Counted from the stretch's first letter, positions 8,218-16,757 are shown. The stretch: 64,000 bases of DNA from Streptomyces sp. H27-C3 (GCF_030063415.1 NZ_JASITA010000010.1:62001-126000); one strand, 5' to 3'. Program-made: numbers and translations. The notes: generated by a model not told the origin, from the sequence alone.

Positions 8218-8823
8218 ATGCACCCTGTCATTCAAAATATTGGACGGAATGTGTCGGACCTCGACCAGCTCACGCAGTCGCTCGCTCGCAACCTCAAGCG
8301 CTGGCGCGGCGATCGCGGCTTCACCCTCGACGCGCTGGCCGCTCGCGCCGGTGTCAGCCGCGGCATGATCATCCAGATCGAGCAGGCCCGTACGAACCCG
8401 AGCGTGGGCACCACGGTGAAGCTCGCCGACGCGCTGGGCATCAGCATCACCACCCTGCTCGACTTCGAGCAGGGGCCACAGGTCAGGGTCGTACCCCAGG
8501 AGCAGGCGGTACGCATGTGGTCCACGGAGGCGGGCAGTCACACCAAGCTGCTCGTCGGAACCGAGGCCCGCGGCCCGCTCGAACTGTGGTCCTGGCGGCT
8601 GATGCCCGGCGAGGCCAGCACATCGGACCCGCACCCGGAGGGCACCACCGAGCTGCTCCACGTCAGCGCGGGCGAGCTCACCCTCCTGGTGGACGGCGAG
8701 CCGCACACCGTCGCGGCCGGGGCGTCCGCGACCTTCGAGGCGAATGTCCCGCACGCCTACCGCAACGACGGCTCCGAGACGGTCGAGATGGTGATGGCCG
8801 TGTCCATTCCGCCCGCCCGCTGA
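8218..8823 (+). CDS. XRE-family regulator with C-terminal cupin domain
   Basis: About 201 residues. The helix-turn-helix lies at residues ~20-75 (FTLDALAARAGVSRGMIIQIEQ, then NPSVGTTVKLADALGI), and the C-terminal half is a cupin small-molecule sensor (DPHPEGTTELLHVSAGELTL, VPHAYRNDG). Proteins of this build repress or activate adjacent transport or catabolic genes in response to a ligand. It is divergent from the EamA exporter. An internal GTG at 8251 (MSDLDQLTQSLARNL) is preceded by GGACGGA and may be the true start; residues before it are weakly conserved-looking. The ligand cannot be inferred. Confidence 0.85.
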   Translation: MHPVIQNIGRNVSDLDQLTQSLARNLKRWRGDRGFTLDALAARAGVSRGMIIQIEQARTNPSVGTTVKLADALGISITTLLDFEQGPQVRVVPQEQAVRMWSTEAGSHTKLLVGTEARGPLELWSWRLMPGEASTSDPHPEGTTELLHVSAGELTLLVDGEPHTVAAGASATFEANVPHAYRNDGSETVEMVMAVSIPPAR

Positions 8824-8866
8824 GACAGCCGACACGGCCGACCGCGGCGGCTGTTAGCGTGCCCGC

Positions 8867-9421
8867 GTGCGCGCTCCCATCGGTGACTTCGACGACGCCC
8901 GGCCCGCCCCCGACTGCCTGGAGCTGCTTGTCGCGCCGGTGGCGGACGCCGTGCGCGCGTGGCGCGGCGACGTACCGGCCGAGCAGCTGATCTACGTCGA
9001 CACCGACCCGGAGATCGCCGACACCGCGGTCTTCGTCGAGCACTACGGCGCGGAGCTGCTCGACGCCTCGGCCAACTGCGTGGTCGTCGTCGGCAAGCGG
9101 GGCGGCGAGAGCACACTGGCCGCCTGTGTGGTCCTCTCCAGCACCCGTGTCGATGTCAACGGCGTGGTCCGGGGGCAGCTGGGCACACGCAAGGCGTCGT
9201 TCGCACCGAGGGACGCCGCTGTCGGGGAGTCCGGCATGGAGTACGGCGGTATCACCCCGATCGGCCTGCCCGCCGACTGGCCGCTGCTCGTGGACGCCGC
9301 GGTCGTCGACGCCGACTGGGTCCTGATCGGCAGCGGCAGCCGCCGGGGCAAGCTCATCGTGCCCGGCAAGGCCTTCGCGGGCCTGCCGGGCGCCGTGGTG
9401 CTGGACGGCCTCGGGGTCTGA
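8867..9421 (+). CDS. YbaK/EbsC-type aminoacyl-tRNA deacylase family protein
   Basis: A 184-residue single-domain protein of the YbaK/ProX editing family, which hydrolyses mis-charged aminoacyl-tRNA. The family core is visible: IADTAVFVEHYG, then DASANCVVVVGKRGGESTLAACVVL (with the Lys of GKRGG in the position of the YbaK catalytic Lys region), RKASFAPRD and GGITPIGLP, and the C-terminal GSGSRRGKLIVPG. The GTG at 8867 is used. Which tRNA it edits cannot be told from sequence. Confidence 0.8.
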   Translation: MRAPIGDFDDARPAPDCLELLVAPVADAVRAWRGDVPAEQLIYVDTDPEIADTAVFVEHYGAELLDASANCVVVVGKRGGESTLAACVVLSSTRVDVNGVVRGQLGTRKASFAPRDAAVGESGMEYGGITPIGLPADWPLLVDAAVVDADWVLIGSGSRRGKLIVPGKAFAGLPGAVVLDGLGV

Positions 9422-9462
9422 GGCGGTATCGGGGCAAGAGCCGGCCGCGGGTCCGAGTCGAT

Positions 9463-9516
9463 CTCGGGATCCGAGGTGGCCTCGGGATCCGACGCGGCCT
9501 CGGGATCCGAGCGGCC
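9463..9516. repeat. Three tandem 18-bp repeats with BamHI-like core
   Basis: Three consecutive 18-bp units beginning CTCGGGATCCGA (9463-9480, 9481-9498, 9499-9516) differ only in their last six bases. They sit between the YbaK stop (9421) and the convergent CoA-binding gene (ends 9528). Each unit contains the 6-bp palindrome GGATCC. Probably slippage-derived filler. Confidence 0.8.
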
Positions 9517-9527
9517 GAGGCGCTGGA

Positions 9528-9935
9528 TCAGCCGAGCCGCGGGATCTCGATCGCGGGGCAGCGGTCCATGACCATGTCGAGGCCCGCCGCACGGGTCCGT
9601 TCGTACGCCGCCTCGTCGATCACGCCGAGCTGGAACCAGACGGCCTTCGCGCCGATCGCCGCCGCCTCGTCGGCGACAGCGCCCGCGAGCTCACTGTTGA
9701 CGAAGACATCCACCACATCGACGTCGAAGGGGATGTCCGCCAGCGAGGCGTAGCCCCGCTCCCCGTGGACCGTCTCGGCCTTGGGGTGCACGGGCACGAC
9801 GCGCTTGCCGAAACGCCGCAGCACATCGGCGACGCCGTACGCCGCCCGCGACTGGTTGCCTGACAGGCCCACCACCGCCCAGGTGTCGCCGAGTTCCGTC
9901 AGGATCCTGCGGATCGTCGCCGGGTCGCCATACAT
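9528..9935 (-). CDS. CoA-binding domain protein (YccU-like)
   Basis: A 135-residue protein consisting of one Rossmann-like CoA-binding domain: TWAVVGLSGNQSRAAYGVAD (residues ~18-37), VVPVHPKAETVHGERGYASL, DVVDVFVNSE, and the C-terminal MVMDRCPAIEIPRL that closes the family (the Cys is conserved). ATG at 9935. It lies downstream of rbsD but separated by 88 bases with a GC-rich hairpin-like run, so it need not belong to the ribose operon. Function in metabolism unknown. Confidence 0.8.
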   Translation of the reverse strand: MYGDPATIRRILTELGDTWAVVGLSGNQSRAAYGVADVLRRFGKRVVPVHPKAETVHGERGYASLADIPFDVDVVDVFVNSELAGAVADEAAAIGAKAVWFQLGVIDEAAYERTRAAGLDMVMDRCPAIEIPRLG

Positions 9936-10023
9936 GTGCTGCCTCCAGCAGGTCGGGGTACTCGCGCGTTCCAACGAACGGCGGCGGCCGACGATTCCCG
10001 CCGCCCGCCGCTCCCGATGTTCG

Positions 10024-10413
10024 CTAGGAGAACACCCCGCAGCGCAGCAGGACGTTCGCGTAGGGCCGGGCCTCGCCCGTCCGCACCACGAGCCGGGCAC
10101 CGGCGGACAGCGCCTTGAGCTTCTCGTGCGGGACCAGCTCCAGGCCCGGGAGGCGGACGTCGAGCAGCCGCGCCGCCGTCGGATTGGCCTCCCGCACCTC
10201 GCGCGCGGCCGTCGCGCCCTCCACCACCAGCTCGGCCAGCAGCCCGTCGAGCACCTCCGCGAACGAGGGGGTGCCCGCTCTGAAGGCCAGGTCGACGACG
10301 CGCGGGCCCGCCGGTATCGGCATGCCCACATCGCAGACCAGGACCCCGTCGCCATGGCCCAACTCGGCCAGCGCTCCGGCCAGATGACGGTTGAGAATGC
10401 CGGACTTCTTCAC
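10024..10413 (-). CDS. rbsD: D-ribose pyranase
   Basis: RbsD interconverts beta-pyranose and beta-furanose forms of ribose so that ribokinase receives its substrate. The 129-residue length and sequence fit: MKKSGILNRHLAGALAELGHGD with the catalytic His (His20 region of E. coli RbsD), VCDVGMPIP, and the C-terminal TGEARPYANVLLRCGV with the conserved Tyr-Ala-Asn. The gene overlaps the end of rbsK by 4 bases (ATGA), so translation is coupled. It is the last gene of the operon. Confidence 0.92.
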   Translation of the reverse strand: MKKSGILNRHLAGALAELGHGDGVLVCDVGMPIPAGPRVVDLAFRAGTPSFAEVLDGLLAELVVEGATAAREVREANPTAARLLDVRLPGLELVPHEKLKALSAGARLVVRTGEARPYANVLLRCGVFS

Positions 10414-11315
10414 GGGGCGCAGACCTCCTCGGCCGTCGGGAAGGACTGCTGCGCGCCCTTCGCGGTGACGGCGGCGGCGCCGACCCTGACGGCGAACCCG
10501 GCGGCCGTCGTGAGATCGTCGCCGAGGCTGAGCCGCCAGCCCAGAGCGGCGGTGAAGGCATCACCCGCTCCAGTGGTGTCCACGGCGTCGACCCGCGGAC
10601 TCGGGACTCGTACACAGGTGTCCGCGCTGCCGTCGGCGACGAGCGCGCCCGCCGCGCCCAGGGTGATCACCACCGACCGCGGTCCGAGACGGAGCAGCCC
10701 GCACGCCCAGCCCTCCGGATCCTGTCCCGCAGTCTCGCCGAGGAGGAACCGGGCCTCGTGCTCATTGACGACCAGCGGGTCGCAGGCGGCGAGCACCTGC
10801 GCCGGGAGCGGCGCGGGCGGCGAGGGATTGAGCACGAGCCGGGTGCCCGCCGGCAGCGTACGCACCACCTCGGCCACGGTCTCCAGAGGGATCTCCAGCT
10901 GCACCGACACCACCCGGGCGGCGCCGAGCAGATCCCGGGCGGCCCGGACGTCCTCGGGGGTCAGCCGGGCGTTCGCGCCGGGGGAGACCACGATGCTGTT
11001 GTCGCCCGAGGGGTCCACCGTGATCAGCGCGACCCCGGTGGGCGCGCCGCCGACGAGGACGCCACCGGTGTCCACCCCGGCCGCGCGCTGGGACTCCAGC
11101 AGTAGCCGCCCGTGGGCATCGTCGCCGACCCTGGCCAGCAGGGCCGTACGGGCGCCGAGCCGGGCGGCGGCGACCGCCTGGTTGGCTCCCTTGCCTCCCG
11201 GGTGGACGGCCAGGTCGGAGCCGAGCACGGTCTCACCGGGCGCGGGGCGGCGCTCGACGCCGATCACCAGGTCGGCATTGGCCGACCCTACGACCAGCAG
11301 GTCGTAGTGCTGCAT
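10410..11315 (-). CDS. rbsK: Ribokinase
   Basis: PfkB-family kinase (301 aa) that phosphorylates ribose to ribose 5-phosphate. The first PfkB signature is seen as VHPGGKGANQAVAAARLG (residues ~37-54), and the second, with the catalytic Asp and anion hole, as DAVDTTGAGDAFTAALGW (~243-260). NGE-type ATP contact appears as VNEHEARFLLGE. It lies 60 bases after the rbsCB fusion, with a small hairpin between, and overlaps rbsD. All features agree with a functional RbsK. Confidence 0.92.
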   Translation of the reverse strand: MQHYDLLVVGSANADLVIGVERRPAPGETVLGSDLAVHPGGKGANQAVAAARLGARTALLARVGDDAHGRLLLESQRAAGVDTGGVLVGGAPTGVALITVDPSGDNSIVVSPGANARLTPEDVRAARDLLGAARVVSVQLEIPLETVAEVVRTLPAGTRLVLNPSPPAPLPAQVLAACDPLVVNEHEARFLLGETAGQDPEGWACGLLRLGPRSVVITLGAAGALVADGSADTCVRVPSPRVDAVDTTGAGDAFTAALGWRLSLGDDLTTAAGFAVRVGAAAVTAKGAQQSFPTAEEVCAP

Positions 11316-11328
11316 GCGCGATCTTCTT

Positions 11329-11346
11329 TCACTGGGGTTTCAGTGA
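11329..11346 (-). promoter_or_regulatory. Small intra-operon hairpin between rbsCB and rbsK
   Basis: TCACTG (11329-11334) and CAGTGA (11341-11346) pair across a 6-nt loop in the only sizeable gap of the operon. It could stabilise the upstream message or partly attenuate rbsKD. Weak stem, so low confidence. Confidence 0.35.
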
Positions 11347-11375
11347 GTTCCACTGAGGGATGGGGGCCGTGCGGA

Positions 11376-13334
11376 TCAGGAGAAGTCGGTGACGTTCTTC
11401 TTGGTCACGATCTTGACCGGCACCTTCACCGTGCTGTCGACCTTCTTGCCCTGAGCGGCCTTGACCGCGTTCTGGACGGCGATTCTGCCGAGTTCCTTCG
11501 GCTGCTGGGCCACGGACGCGTAGAGCGTGCCCGCCTCGACCGCCTTCAGACCGTCGGGGGTGCCGTCGAAACCGACCACGGACACCGGGCCGCCCGCCTT
11601 CTTGCCCAGCGCCTTGACCGCGCCGAGAGCCATCTCGTCGTTCTCGGCGAAGACGCCGGTGATGTCGGGGTTGGTCTGCAGCAGATTGGTCATGACGTCC
11701 AGGCCCTTGGCGCGGTCGAAGTCCGCGGGCTGGGTGGCGACGACCTTGATCCCCGGGTACGCCTTCAGACCGTCGGCGAAACCCTTGCCCCGCTCGCGGC
11801 TCGCGGAGGTGCCCGCGGTGCCCTGGAGGGTGACGATCTCGCCCTTGCCGCCGAGCTTCTCGGCCAGCGACTTCGCGGCGAGTCTGCCGCCGGCGACATT
11901 GTCGGAGGCGACGAGGGTCGCGGTGTCGGCCTTGTTGACGCCGCGGTCGGCGGCGATCACGGGGATGTCCGACTTGTTGGCGGCCCGTACCGAGGGTCCC
12001 ACCGCGTCGGAGTCCACCGGGTTGACGATGATCGACTTCATTCCCTCGCCGGTGAAGTTCTGAATCTGGTTGGCCTGCTGGGACGCGTCGTTCTGCGCGT
12101 CGGTGACGGTGAGGTCGATCCCCGCGGCATCCGCCTCGGCCTGCGCGCCCTCCTTCATCTGTACGAAGAAGGGGTTGTTGAGCGTGGAGAGCGACATGCC
12201 CACCTTGGTGCTCGTACCGGAGGAGCCGGAGTTGAAGAAGGACACGCCTCCCACGACGGCAGCCGCACACACCGCGGCGATGCCGAGTTTCGCCGCGTTC
12301 CCGCGCCCGGATCCGGACCCGGGTCCCGACCCGCCCGCGGCGGCGGATGCCGCTCCGCCGCCCGCGCGGCGGCGCAGGGTGTCCAGCAGGACGGCGAGCG
12401 CGATGACCACACCGATGACGACCTGCTGCCAGAAGGCGGACACGGACAGCAGGTTGAGGCCGTTGCGCAGCACGGCGAGGATCAGCGCGCCGACGAGGGT
12501 GCCGGACGCCTTGCCGACACCACCCGCCAGGCTGGCGCCGCCGATGACGACCGCGGCGATCGCGTCCAGCTCGTACCCCTGCGCGGCCTGCGGCTGTGCG
12601 GAGACCAGTCGCGACGCGAGCACGATGCCCGCGACGGCGGCGAACAGGCCGGACAGCGCGTAGATGACGAGCTTCTGCCGCTTTACGCGCAGACCGGAGA
12701 GCCGAGCCGCCTCCTCGTTGCCCCCGATCGCGTACATCGAACGGCCGATGTAGGTACGGGCCAGGATCAGGGCCGTGACCAGCCCCGTCGCGATCATCAC
12801 CAGGACGGGGACCGGCAGCCAGCCACCGAGGGTGTCGCCCAGCACGGAGACCGAGTCGGGGAAGGCGATGGGGCTGCCCTGCGAGATCACCAGCGACAGG
12901 CCGCGGGCGATCGAGAGCATGGCGAGGGTGGCGATGAACGGCGGCAGTTTGCCGTAACTCACGAGGGCGCCGTTGACGAAGCCGCAGGCGATGCCAGTGG
13001 CGACGGCGAGGATGACGGCCAGCCACACCGGCACCCCCTCGGACGTCGCCGACCAGGCCAGGACGGTCGCGGAGAGCGCGGCCACCGAGCCGACCGACAG
13101 GTCGATGCCCGCCGAGACGATGACGAAGGTGACGCCGAACGCGAGGATCGCGGTGACGGCCGCCTGCACCCCCACGTTGAGCAGGTTCTGGGTGGTCAGG
13201 AAGTCGCCGGAGAGCAGCGACATCGCCACCACCAGGACCGCGAGCGCGCTCAGCGCGCCGTTTTCGAGCAGGAAGCGGCGGACCGCCGAGGCGCCACCGG
13301 CGCCCGTGTTCTTCTTGAGCGTGTCAGTGGCCAC
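11376..13334 (-). CDS. rbsCB: Ribose ABC transporter permease fused to its substrate-binding protein
   Basis: One 652-residue protein joins two normally separate parts. Residues ~1-320 are an RbsC-type permease (MSLLSGDFLTTQNLLNV, GIDLSVGSVAALSATVLAW, AIAAVVIGGASLAGGVG). Residues ~321-347 are a Gly/Ser/Ala-rich linker (GGSGPGSGSGRGN). A further hydrophobic span follows at ~348-367 (KLGIAAVCAAAVVGGVSFF). From ~378 to the end is an RbsB-type periplasmic-binding domain (KVGMSLSTLNNPFFVQMKEG, VNPVDSDAV, FAENDEMALGA, VVGFDGTPDG). There is no lipobox; the linker span would tether the binding domain outside the membrane. The gene overlaps rbsA by 11 bases. No frameshift or stop occurs through the join, so it is a true fusion, not an assembly of two genes. 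Confidence 0.9.
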   Translation of the reverse strand: MATDTLKKNTGAGGASAVRRFLLENGALSALAVLVVAMSLLSGDFLTTQNLLNVGVQAAVTAILAFGVTFVIVSAGIDLSVGSVAALSATVLAWSATSEGVPVWLAVILAVATGIACGFVNGALVSYGKLPPFIATLAMLSIARGLSLVISQGSPIAFPDSVSVLGDTLGGWLPVPVLVMIATGLVTALILARTYIGRSMYAIGGNEEAARLSGLRVKRQKLVIYALSGLFAAVAGIVLASRLVSAQPQAAQGYELDAIAAVVIGGASLAGGVGKASGTLVGALILAVLRNGLNLLSVSAFWQQVVIGVVIALAVLLDTLRRRAGGGAASAAAGGSGPGSGSGRGNAAKLGIAAVCAAAVVGGVSFFNSGSSGTSTKVGMSLSTLNNPFFVQMKEGAQAEADAAGIDLTVTDAQNDASQQANQIQNFTGEGMKSIIVNPVDSDAVGPSVRAANKSDIPVIAADRGVNKADTATLVASDNVAGGRLAAKSLAEKLGGKGEIVTLQGTAGTSASRERGKGFADGLKAYPGIKVVATQPADFDRAKGLDVMTNLLQTNPDITGVFAENDEMALGAVKALGKKAGGPVSVVGFDGTPDGLKAVEAGTLYASVAQQPKELGRIAVQNAVKAAQGKKVDSTVKVPVKIVTKKNVTDFS

Positions 13335-14862
13335 GGGGGCCCTCCACTTCGTTCACTGCGGGAGTTGTTACGGGGGCCGCGCTGACGGCGAGTGCCATCA
13401 CCGCGTCCTGGGTCGCGCTCTCGGCGGGCAGCTCGCCCGCGATGCGGCCCTGCGCCATGACCAGCACGCGGTCGCTCATGCCCAGCACTTCGGGCAGGTC
13501 GCTGGAGATCATCAGGACCGCGTGCCCGGAGGCCGTCAGCTCGTTGATGAGCTGGTAGATCTCGACCTTGGCGCCGACGTCGATGCCCCGGGTCGGCTCG
13601 TCGAGGATCAGGACCTTGGTGTCGGCGAGCAGCCATTTGCCGATGACGACCTTCTGCTGGTTGCCGCCGGACAGGGTGCGGACATGCTGGCCGAGGCCGG
13701 CCATCCGTACCCCCAGCTGCTCGGCGATCCGGGCGGCGGCGGTGCGCTGACCCTTGAGATCCAGGAGCCCGCCGCGGCTCGCCGAGCGCAGCGTGACCAG
13801 GCCGAGGTTCTCCTGCACGGAGGCGTCGAGCAGCAGGCCCTGGCCCTTGCGGTCCTCGGGCACCAGGCCGATCCCGGCGCCCATCGCGGCGTTCACGTCG
13901 TGTCCTGCGAGCGGCTCGCCCTGGACCTCGATGCTGCCGGTGTCGTAGCGGTCGGCGCCGAAGACCGCGCGGGCCACTTCGGTGCGCCCGGCGCCGACGA
14001 GCCCGGCGAGGCCGACGACCTCCCCGGCGCGCAGCTCGAAGCTGACGTCGTGGAAGACGCCACCCCTGGTCAGACCCCGCACCGAGAGCAACGGCTGCCC
14101 GACGTCCGGGCGTTCGCGCGGATACTGCTGCTCGATGCTGCGCCCCACCATCAGGCGTACCAGCTCGTCCTCGGGCGTGGAGGCGGGGACCTGACCGATG
14201 CTCCGCCCGTCGCGCAGCACAGTGACCCGGTCGCCGAGCGCGGCGATCTCTTCGAGGTGGTGGGTGATGAAGACGATGCCGACACCGTCGTCGCGCAGTG
14301 TGCGCACGATGCCGAAGAGCTTGTCCACCTCCTCCGAGGTGAGGACGGCCGTGGGTTCGTCCATGATCAGGACGCGCGCGTCCAGGCTGAGCGCCTTGGC
14401 GATCTCCACCATCTGGAGCCGGGCGATGCCCAGTTCGCGCACCTTGGTCCGGGGCGAGACGCGCACGCCGACCCGGCGCAGCAGTTCCTCGGCGTCCGAC
14501 TCCATCCGCCCGCGGTCGATCAGTCCGAAGCGGCGCGGCTGGCGGCCCAGGAAGATGTTCTCGGCGACCGTCAGGTCGGGCACCAGGTTGAACTCCTGGT
14601 AAATGGTGGCGATGCCCAGTCGCTCGGCGTCCTGGGCGCCGTGGATGCGGACCTCGCGGCCCTCGGCGAGGATGCGCCCACAGTCCGGGCGGTAGGCGCC
14701 GGAGAGCATTTTGATGAGGGTGCTCTTGCCCGCGCCGTTCTCGCCGAGGAGTACGTGCACCTCGCCGCGGCGCAGGTCGAAGTCGACGGAGTCGAGCGCG
14801 ACGACGCCGGGGAAGGTCTTGCGGATGCCTTCGATGCGCAGCAACTCGTCCGGGCTGCTCAC
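13324..14862 (-). CDS. rbsA: Ribose ABC transporter ATP-binding protein (double ATPase)
   Basis: A 512-residue sugar-type ABC ATPase with two nucleotide-binding domains. The first has Walker A GENGAGKST, a degenerate signature and Walker B VLIMDEPTA; the second has a variant Walker A, GLVGAGRTE, and a full signature LSGGNQQKVVIGKWL with Walker B VLILDEPTRGID. This asymmetry is normal for RbsA/MglA. The start is GTG 14862, preceded by AGAGGAG, giving MSSPDELLRIEGI; it overlaps the stop of rbsR by 4 bases. It drives import through RbsCB. Confidence 0.92.
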   Translation of the reverse strand: MSSPDELLRIEGIRKTFPGVVALDSVDFDLRRGEVHVLLGENGAGKSTLIKMLSGAYRPDCGRILAEGREVRIHGAQDAERLGIATIYQEFNLVPDLTVAENIFLGRQPRRFGLIDRGRMESDAEELLRRVGVRVSPRTKVRELGIARLQMVEIAKALSLDARVLIMDEPTAVLTSEEVDKLFGIVRTLRDDGVGIVFITHHLEEIAALGDRVTVLRDGRSIGQVPASTPEDELVRLMVGRSIEQQYPRERPDVGQPLLSVRGLTRGGVFHDVSFELRAGEVVGLAGLVGAGRTEVARAVFGADRYDTGSIEVQGEPLAGHDVNAAMGAGIGLVPEDRKGQGLLLDASVQENLGLVTLRSASRGGLLDLKGQRTAAARIAEQLGVRMAGLGQHVRTLSGGNQQKVVIGKWLLADTKVLILDEPTRGIDVGAKVEIYQLINELTASGHAVLMISSDLPEVLGMSDRVLVMAQGRIAGELPAESATQDAVMALAVSAAPVTTPAVNEVEGPRGH

Positions 14863-15875
14863 AGGGTGCTCCTCTGGTCCGAAGCGGGCTCGCCGCAGGA
14901 ACGGCGTACGACAAGGCGGGCGGGGAGGGTGACCGACTGCGGGGGACGGCCCTCGATGAGGTCGATCAGTGCCTGCACGGCCGCCCGGCCGAGGTCGCCG
15001 GTCGGCTGGGCGATCGCGGTGATCGGTGGATCGGTGTGCACGAACCACGGGATGTCGTCGAAGGCGGCGAGCCCGATGTCGTGCGGGACGCGCAGGCCGT
15101 GTGAGCGGATCGCGTCCAGTGCGCCGAGCGCCATCAGGTTGTCCGCGGCGAAGACAACCTCTGGTGGTTCGTCGAGGGCGAGGTACCGCTCGGTGGCGCG
15201 ACGGCCACTGTCGGCCTGGAAGTCGCCCTGGCCGATGTAGGCGTCGGGCAGCGGCAGCCCGTGTGCGCGCAGGGCGTCACGGAAGGCCTCGACGCGCTCG
15301 CTGCCGGTGGTGGTCGCCGCCGGGCCCGCGATGATGGCGAGCCTGCGGTGGCCCAGGCCGTACAGATGGGCGACCAGGTCGCGCACCGCTGGGCAGCCGT
15401 CGGCGCGTACGACGGGCACATCCACGCCGGGGATCCAGCGGTCGACGAAGACCATCGGGGTGGCGCCGCGCGCGGCGTCCAGCATCAGCGGGGACGCCCC
15501 GTCGGTGGGGGAGACGAGCAGGCCGTCGATGCGGCGGTCGAGCAGCGTACGCACGTGGTGGTCCTGCAGCTCGGGCCGCTCGTCGGCGTTGCCGATGATG
15601 ACGCTGTAGCCGAGCGCGCGGGCCGCTTCCTCAACGGAGCGGGCCAGTTCGGTGAAGTACGGGTTGAGTACGTCGCTGATGACCAGGCCGAGGGTGTGCG
15701 TCTGGTCGGTGCGCAGTGACCGGGCGACGGCGTTGGGGCGGTAGCCGAGTACGTCGACCGCGGCGCGGACGCGAGCGCGTGCCTCGGGGCTGACGGAGGG
15801 ATGGCTGTTGAGGACGCGCGAGACCGTGGCGACGGATACTCCCGCCTCGGCTGCGACATCCTTGATGCTCGCCAT
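14859..15875 (-). CDS. rbsR: LacI-family repressor of the ribose operon
   Basis: A 338-residue LacI/GalR regulator, first gene of the operon. The DNA-binding head is typical (IKDVAAEAGVSVATVSRVLN, then RPNAVARSL hinge), followed by a periplasmic-binding-like core (LGLVISDVLNPYFTELARSVE, DGLLVSPTD, VVFAADNLMALGALDAIRSHG). Its position and coupling to rbsA indicate that it senses ribose or a derivative and represses rbs. A strong Shine-Dalgarno AAGGAGGTGG precedes the ATG at 15875. Two AATCGATT-centred operators lie 57 bp upstream. Confidence 0.9.
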   Translation of the reverse strand: MASIKDVAAEAGVSVATVSRVLNSHPSVSPEARARVRAAVDVLGYRPNAVARSLRTDQTHTLGLVISDVLNPYFTELARSVEEAARALGYSVIIGNADERPELQDHHVRTLLDRRIDGLLVSPTDGASPLMLDAARGATPMVFVDRWIPGVDVPVVRADGCPAVRDLVAHLYGLGHRRLAIIAGPAATTTGSERVEAFRDALRAHGLPLPDAYIGQGDFQADSGRRATERYLALDEPPEVVFAADNLMALGALDAIRSHGLRVPHDIGLAAFDDIPWFVHTDPPITAIAQPTGDLGRAAVQALIDLIEGRPPQSVTLPARLVVRRSCGEPASDQRSTL

Positions 15876-15931
15876 CGCCGGACCACCTCCTTGTGGAATC
15901 CGTGCGGCTCGATTCCAGGACCGAACGGCAA

Positions 15932-15967
15932 TGGAATCGATTACATCGATGATTGGAATCGATTACA
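15932..15967. promoter_or_regulatory. Tandem LacI-type operators upstream of rbsR
   Basis: The 14-bp sequence TGGAATCGATTACA occurs twice, at 15932-15945 and 15954-15967, 22 bp apart (two helical turns). Each has the perfect palindrome AATCGATT at its centre, as LacI/GalR dimers prefer. A third, half-matching copy in opposite orientation (TCGATTCCA) lies at 15909-15917, closer to rbsR. Inferred target: RbsR itself. Confidence 0.7.
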
Positions 15968-16127
15968 CGGATGCGGGCAAGACCTCGACCGCAGAGCGAG
16001 ACCGGATCGTGACCAGGTGGCGCTCGGATGAGCGTGTCGATGGGTGCGCCGAGGGGTGCCGGAAATCCGGACGTAACGGGGACCCCGTTGTTCAAGGTTG
16101 TACCGCTGTGTATCGTCCTCACCTATG

Positions 16128-16143
16128 ACTTGAAGTTTCAAGT
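16128..16143. promoter_or_regulatory. Perfect 16-bp palindrome upstream of the DoxX gene
   Basis: ACTTGAAGTTTCAAGT is fully palindromic around GT with 7-bp arms and lies 65 bp before the DoxX start. The TTGAA/TTCAA arms are of the kind bound by MarR-type redox or phenolics regulators that often control doxX genes. No such regulator is adjacent here, so it would act in trans. The rest of the 15968-16127 stretch holds nothing recognised. Confidence 0.5.
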
Positions 16144-16208
16144 AGCAAGCCACGAGCAACCCCGGGCGGCCCCGCGCCCGGATCCCGACACAGGAGAGAG
16201 CCCCTCAC

Positions 16209-16757
16209 ATGACTCCCCCCACCACGCTGCTCAGCCCGGTCACCACCGGCACGCCCCGTCAGGCCCCCATCCCGTACGCCTACGACGCCGGACTGCTCGT
16301 GCTGCGCCTGGCCCTCGGCCTGGCCATGGCCGCCCACGGCTCGCAGAAGCTCTTCGGCTGGTTCGGCGGCGGTGGACTCGACGGCACCGCCCAGTTCTTC
16401 ACCGCGAGCGGTTACCCCGCGGGCAAGGCGATGGCCGTCGTGGCCGGTCTCGCCGAGACGTTCGGCGGGCTCGGGCTCGCCATCGGCCTGCTCACTCCAC
16501 TGGCCGGCGCGGCCGTCGTCGGGACCATGATCAACGCGCTCGCCGTGTCGTGGAGCGGGAAGTTCTTCTCCCCCGAGGGGGTGGAGTACGAGGTCCTCAT
16601 TGTCGCCGCCGCTGCCGCCCTCGCCCTGACCGGCGCCGGAGGCCTCGCCGTCGACCGCTTCGTGCCGGCCCTGCGCGTCCAGCGGTTGCCGTACGGCGTC
16701 GCGGCCCTGATCCTCGGTCTGGTGCTCGCGGGTGTGACCCTGCTGCTCCGGAAGTAG
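16209..16757 (+). CDS. DoxX family membrane protein
   Basis: A 182-residue DoxX-type protein with four membrane spans: VLRLALGLAMAAHGSQKLFGWF (first span and conserved His-Gly-x-x-K-Leu-Phe motif, ~30-52), MAVVAGLAETFGGLGLAIGL, VVGTMINALAVSW and a C-terminal span ending LLLRK. DoxX relatives take part in redox and detoxification complexes at the membrane. CAGGAGAG precedes the ATG at 16209. A palindrome upstream and a hairpin downstream suggest a single-gene, regulated transcript. Confidence 0.85.
   Translation: MTPPTTLLSPVTTGTPRQAPIPYAYDAGLLVLRLALGLAMAAHGSQKLFGWFGGGGLDGTAQFFTASGYPAGKAMAVVAGLAETFGGLGLAIGLLTPLAGAAVVGTMINALAVSWSGKFFSPEGVEYEVLIVAAAAALALTGAGGLAVDRFVPALRVQRLPYGVAALILGLVLAGVTLLLRK

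Noticed and set aside
15801..16128. Small plus-strand frames across the rbs operator region
   Set aside because: They have no ribosome-binding site or family resemblance and would overlap the start of rbsR and its operators.
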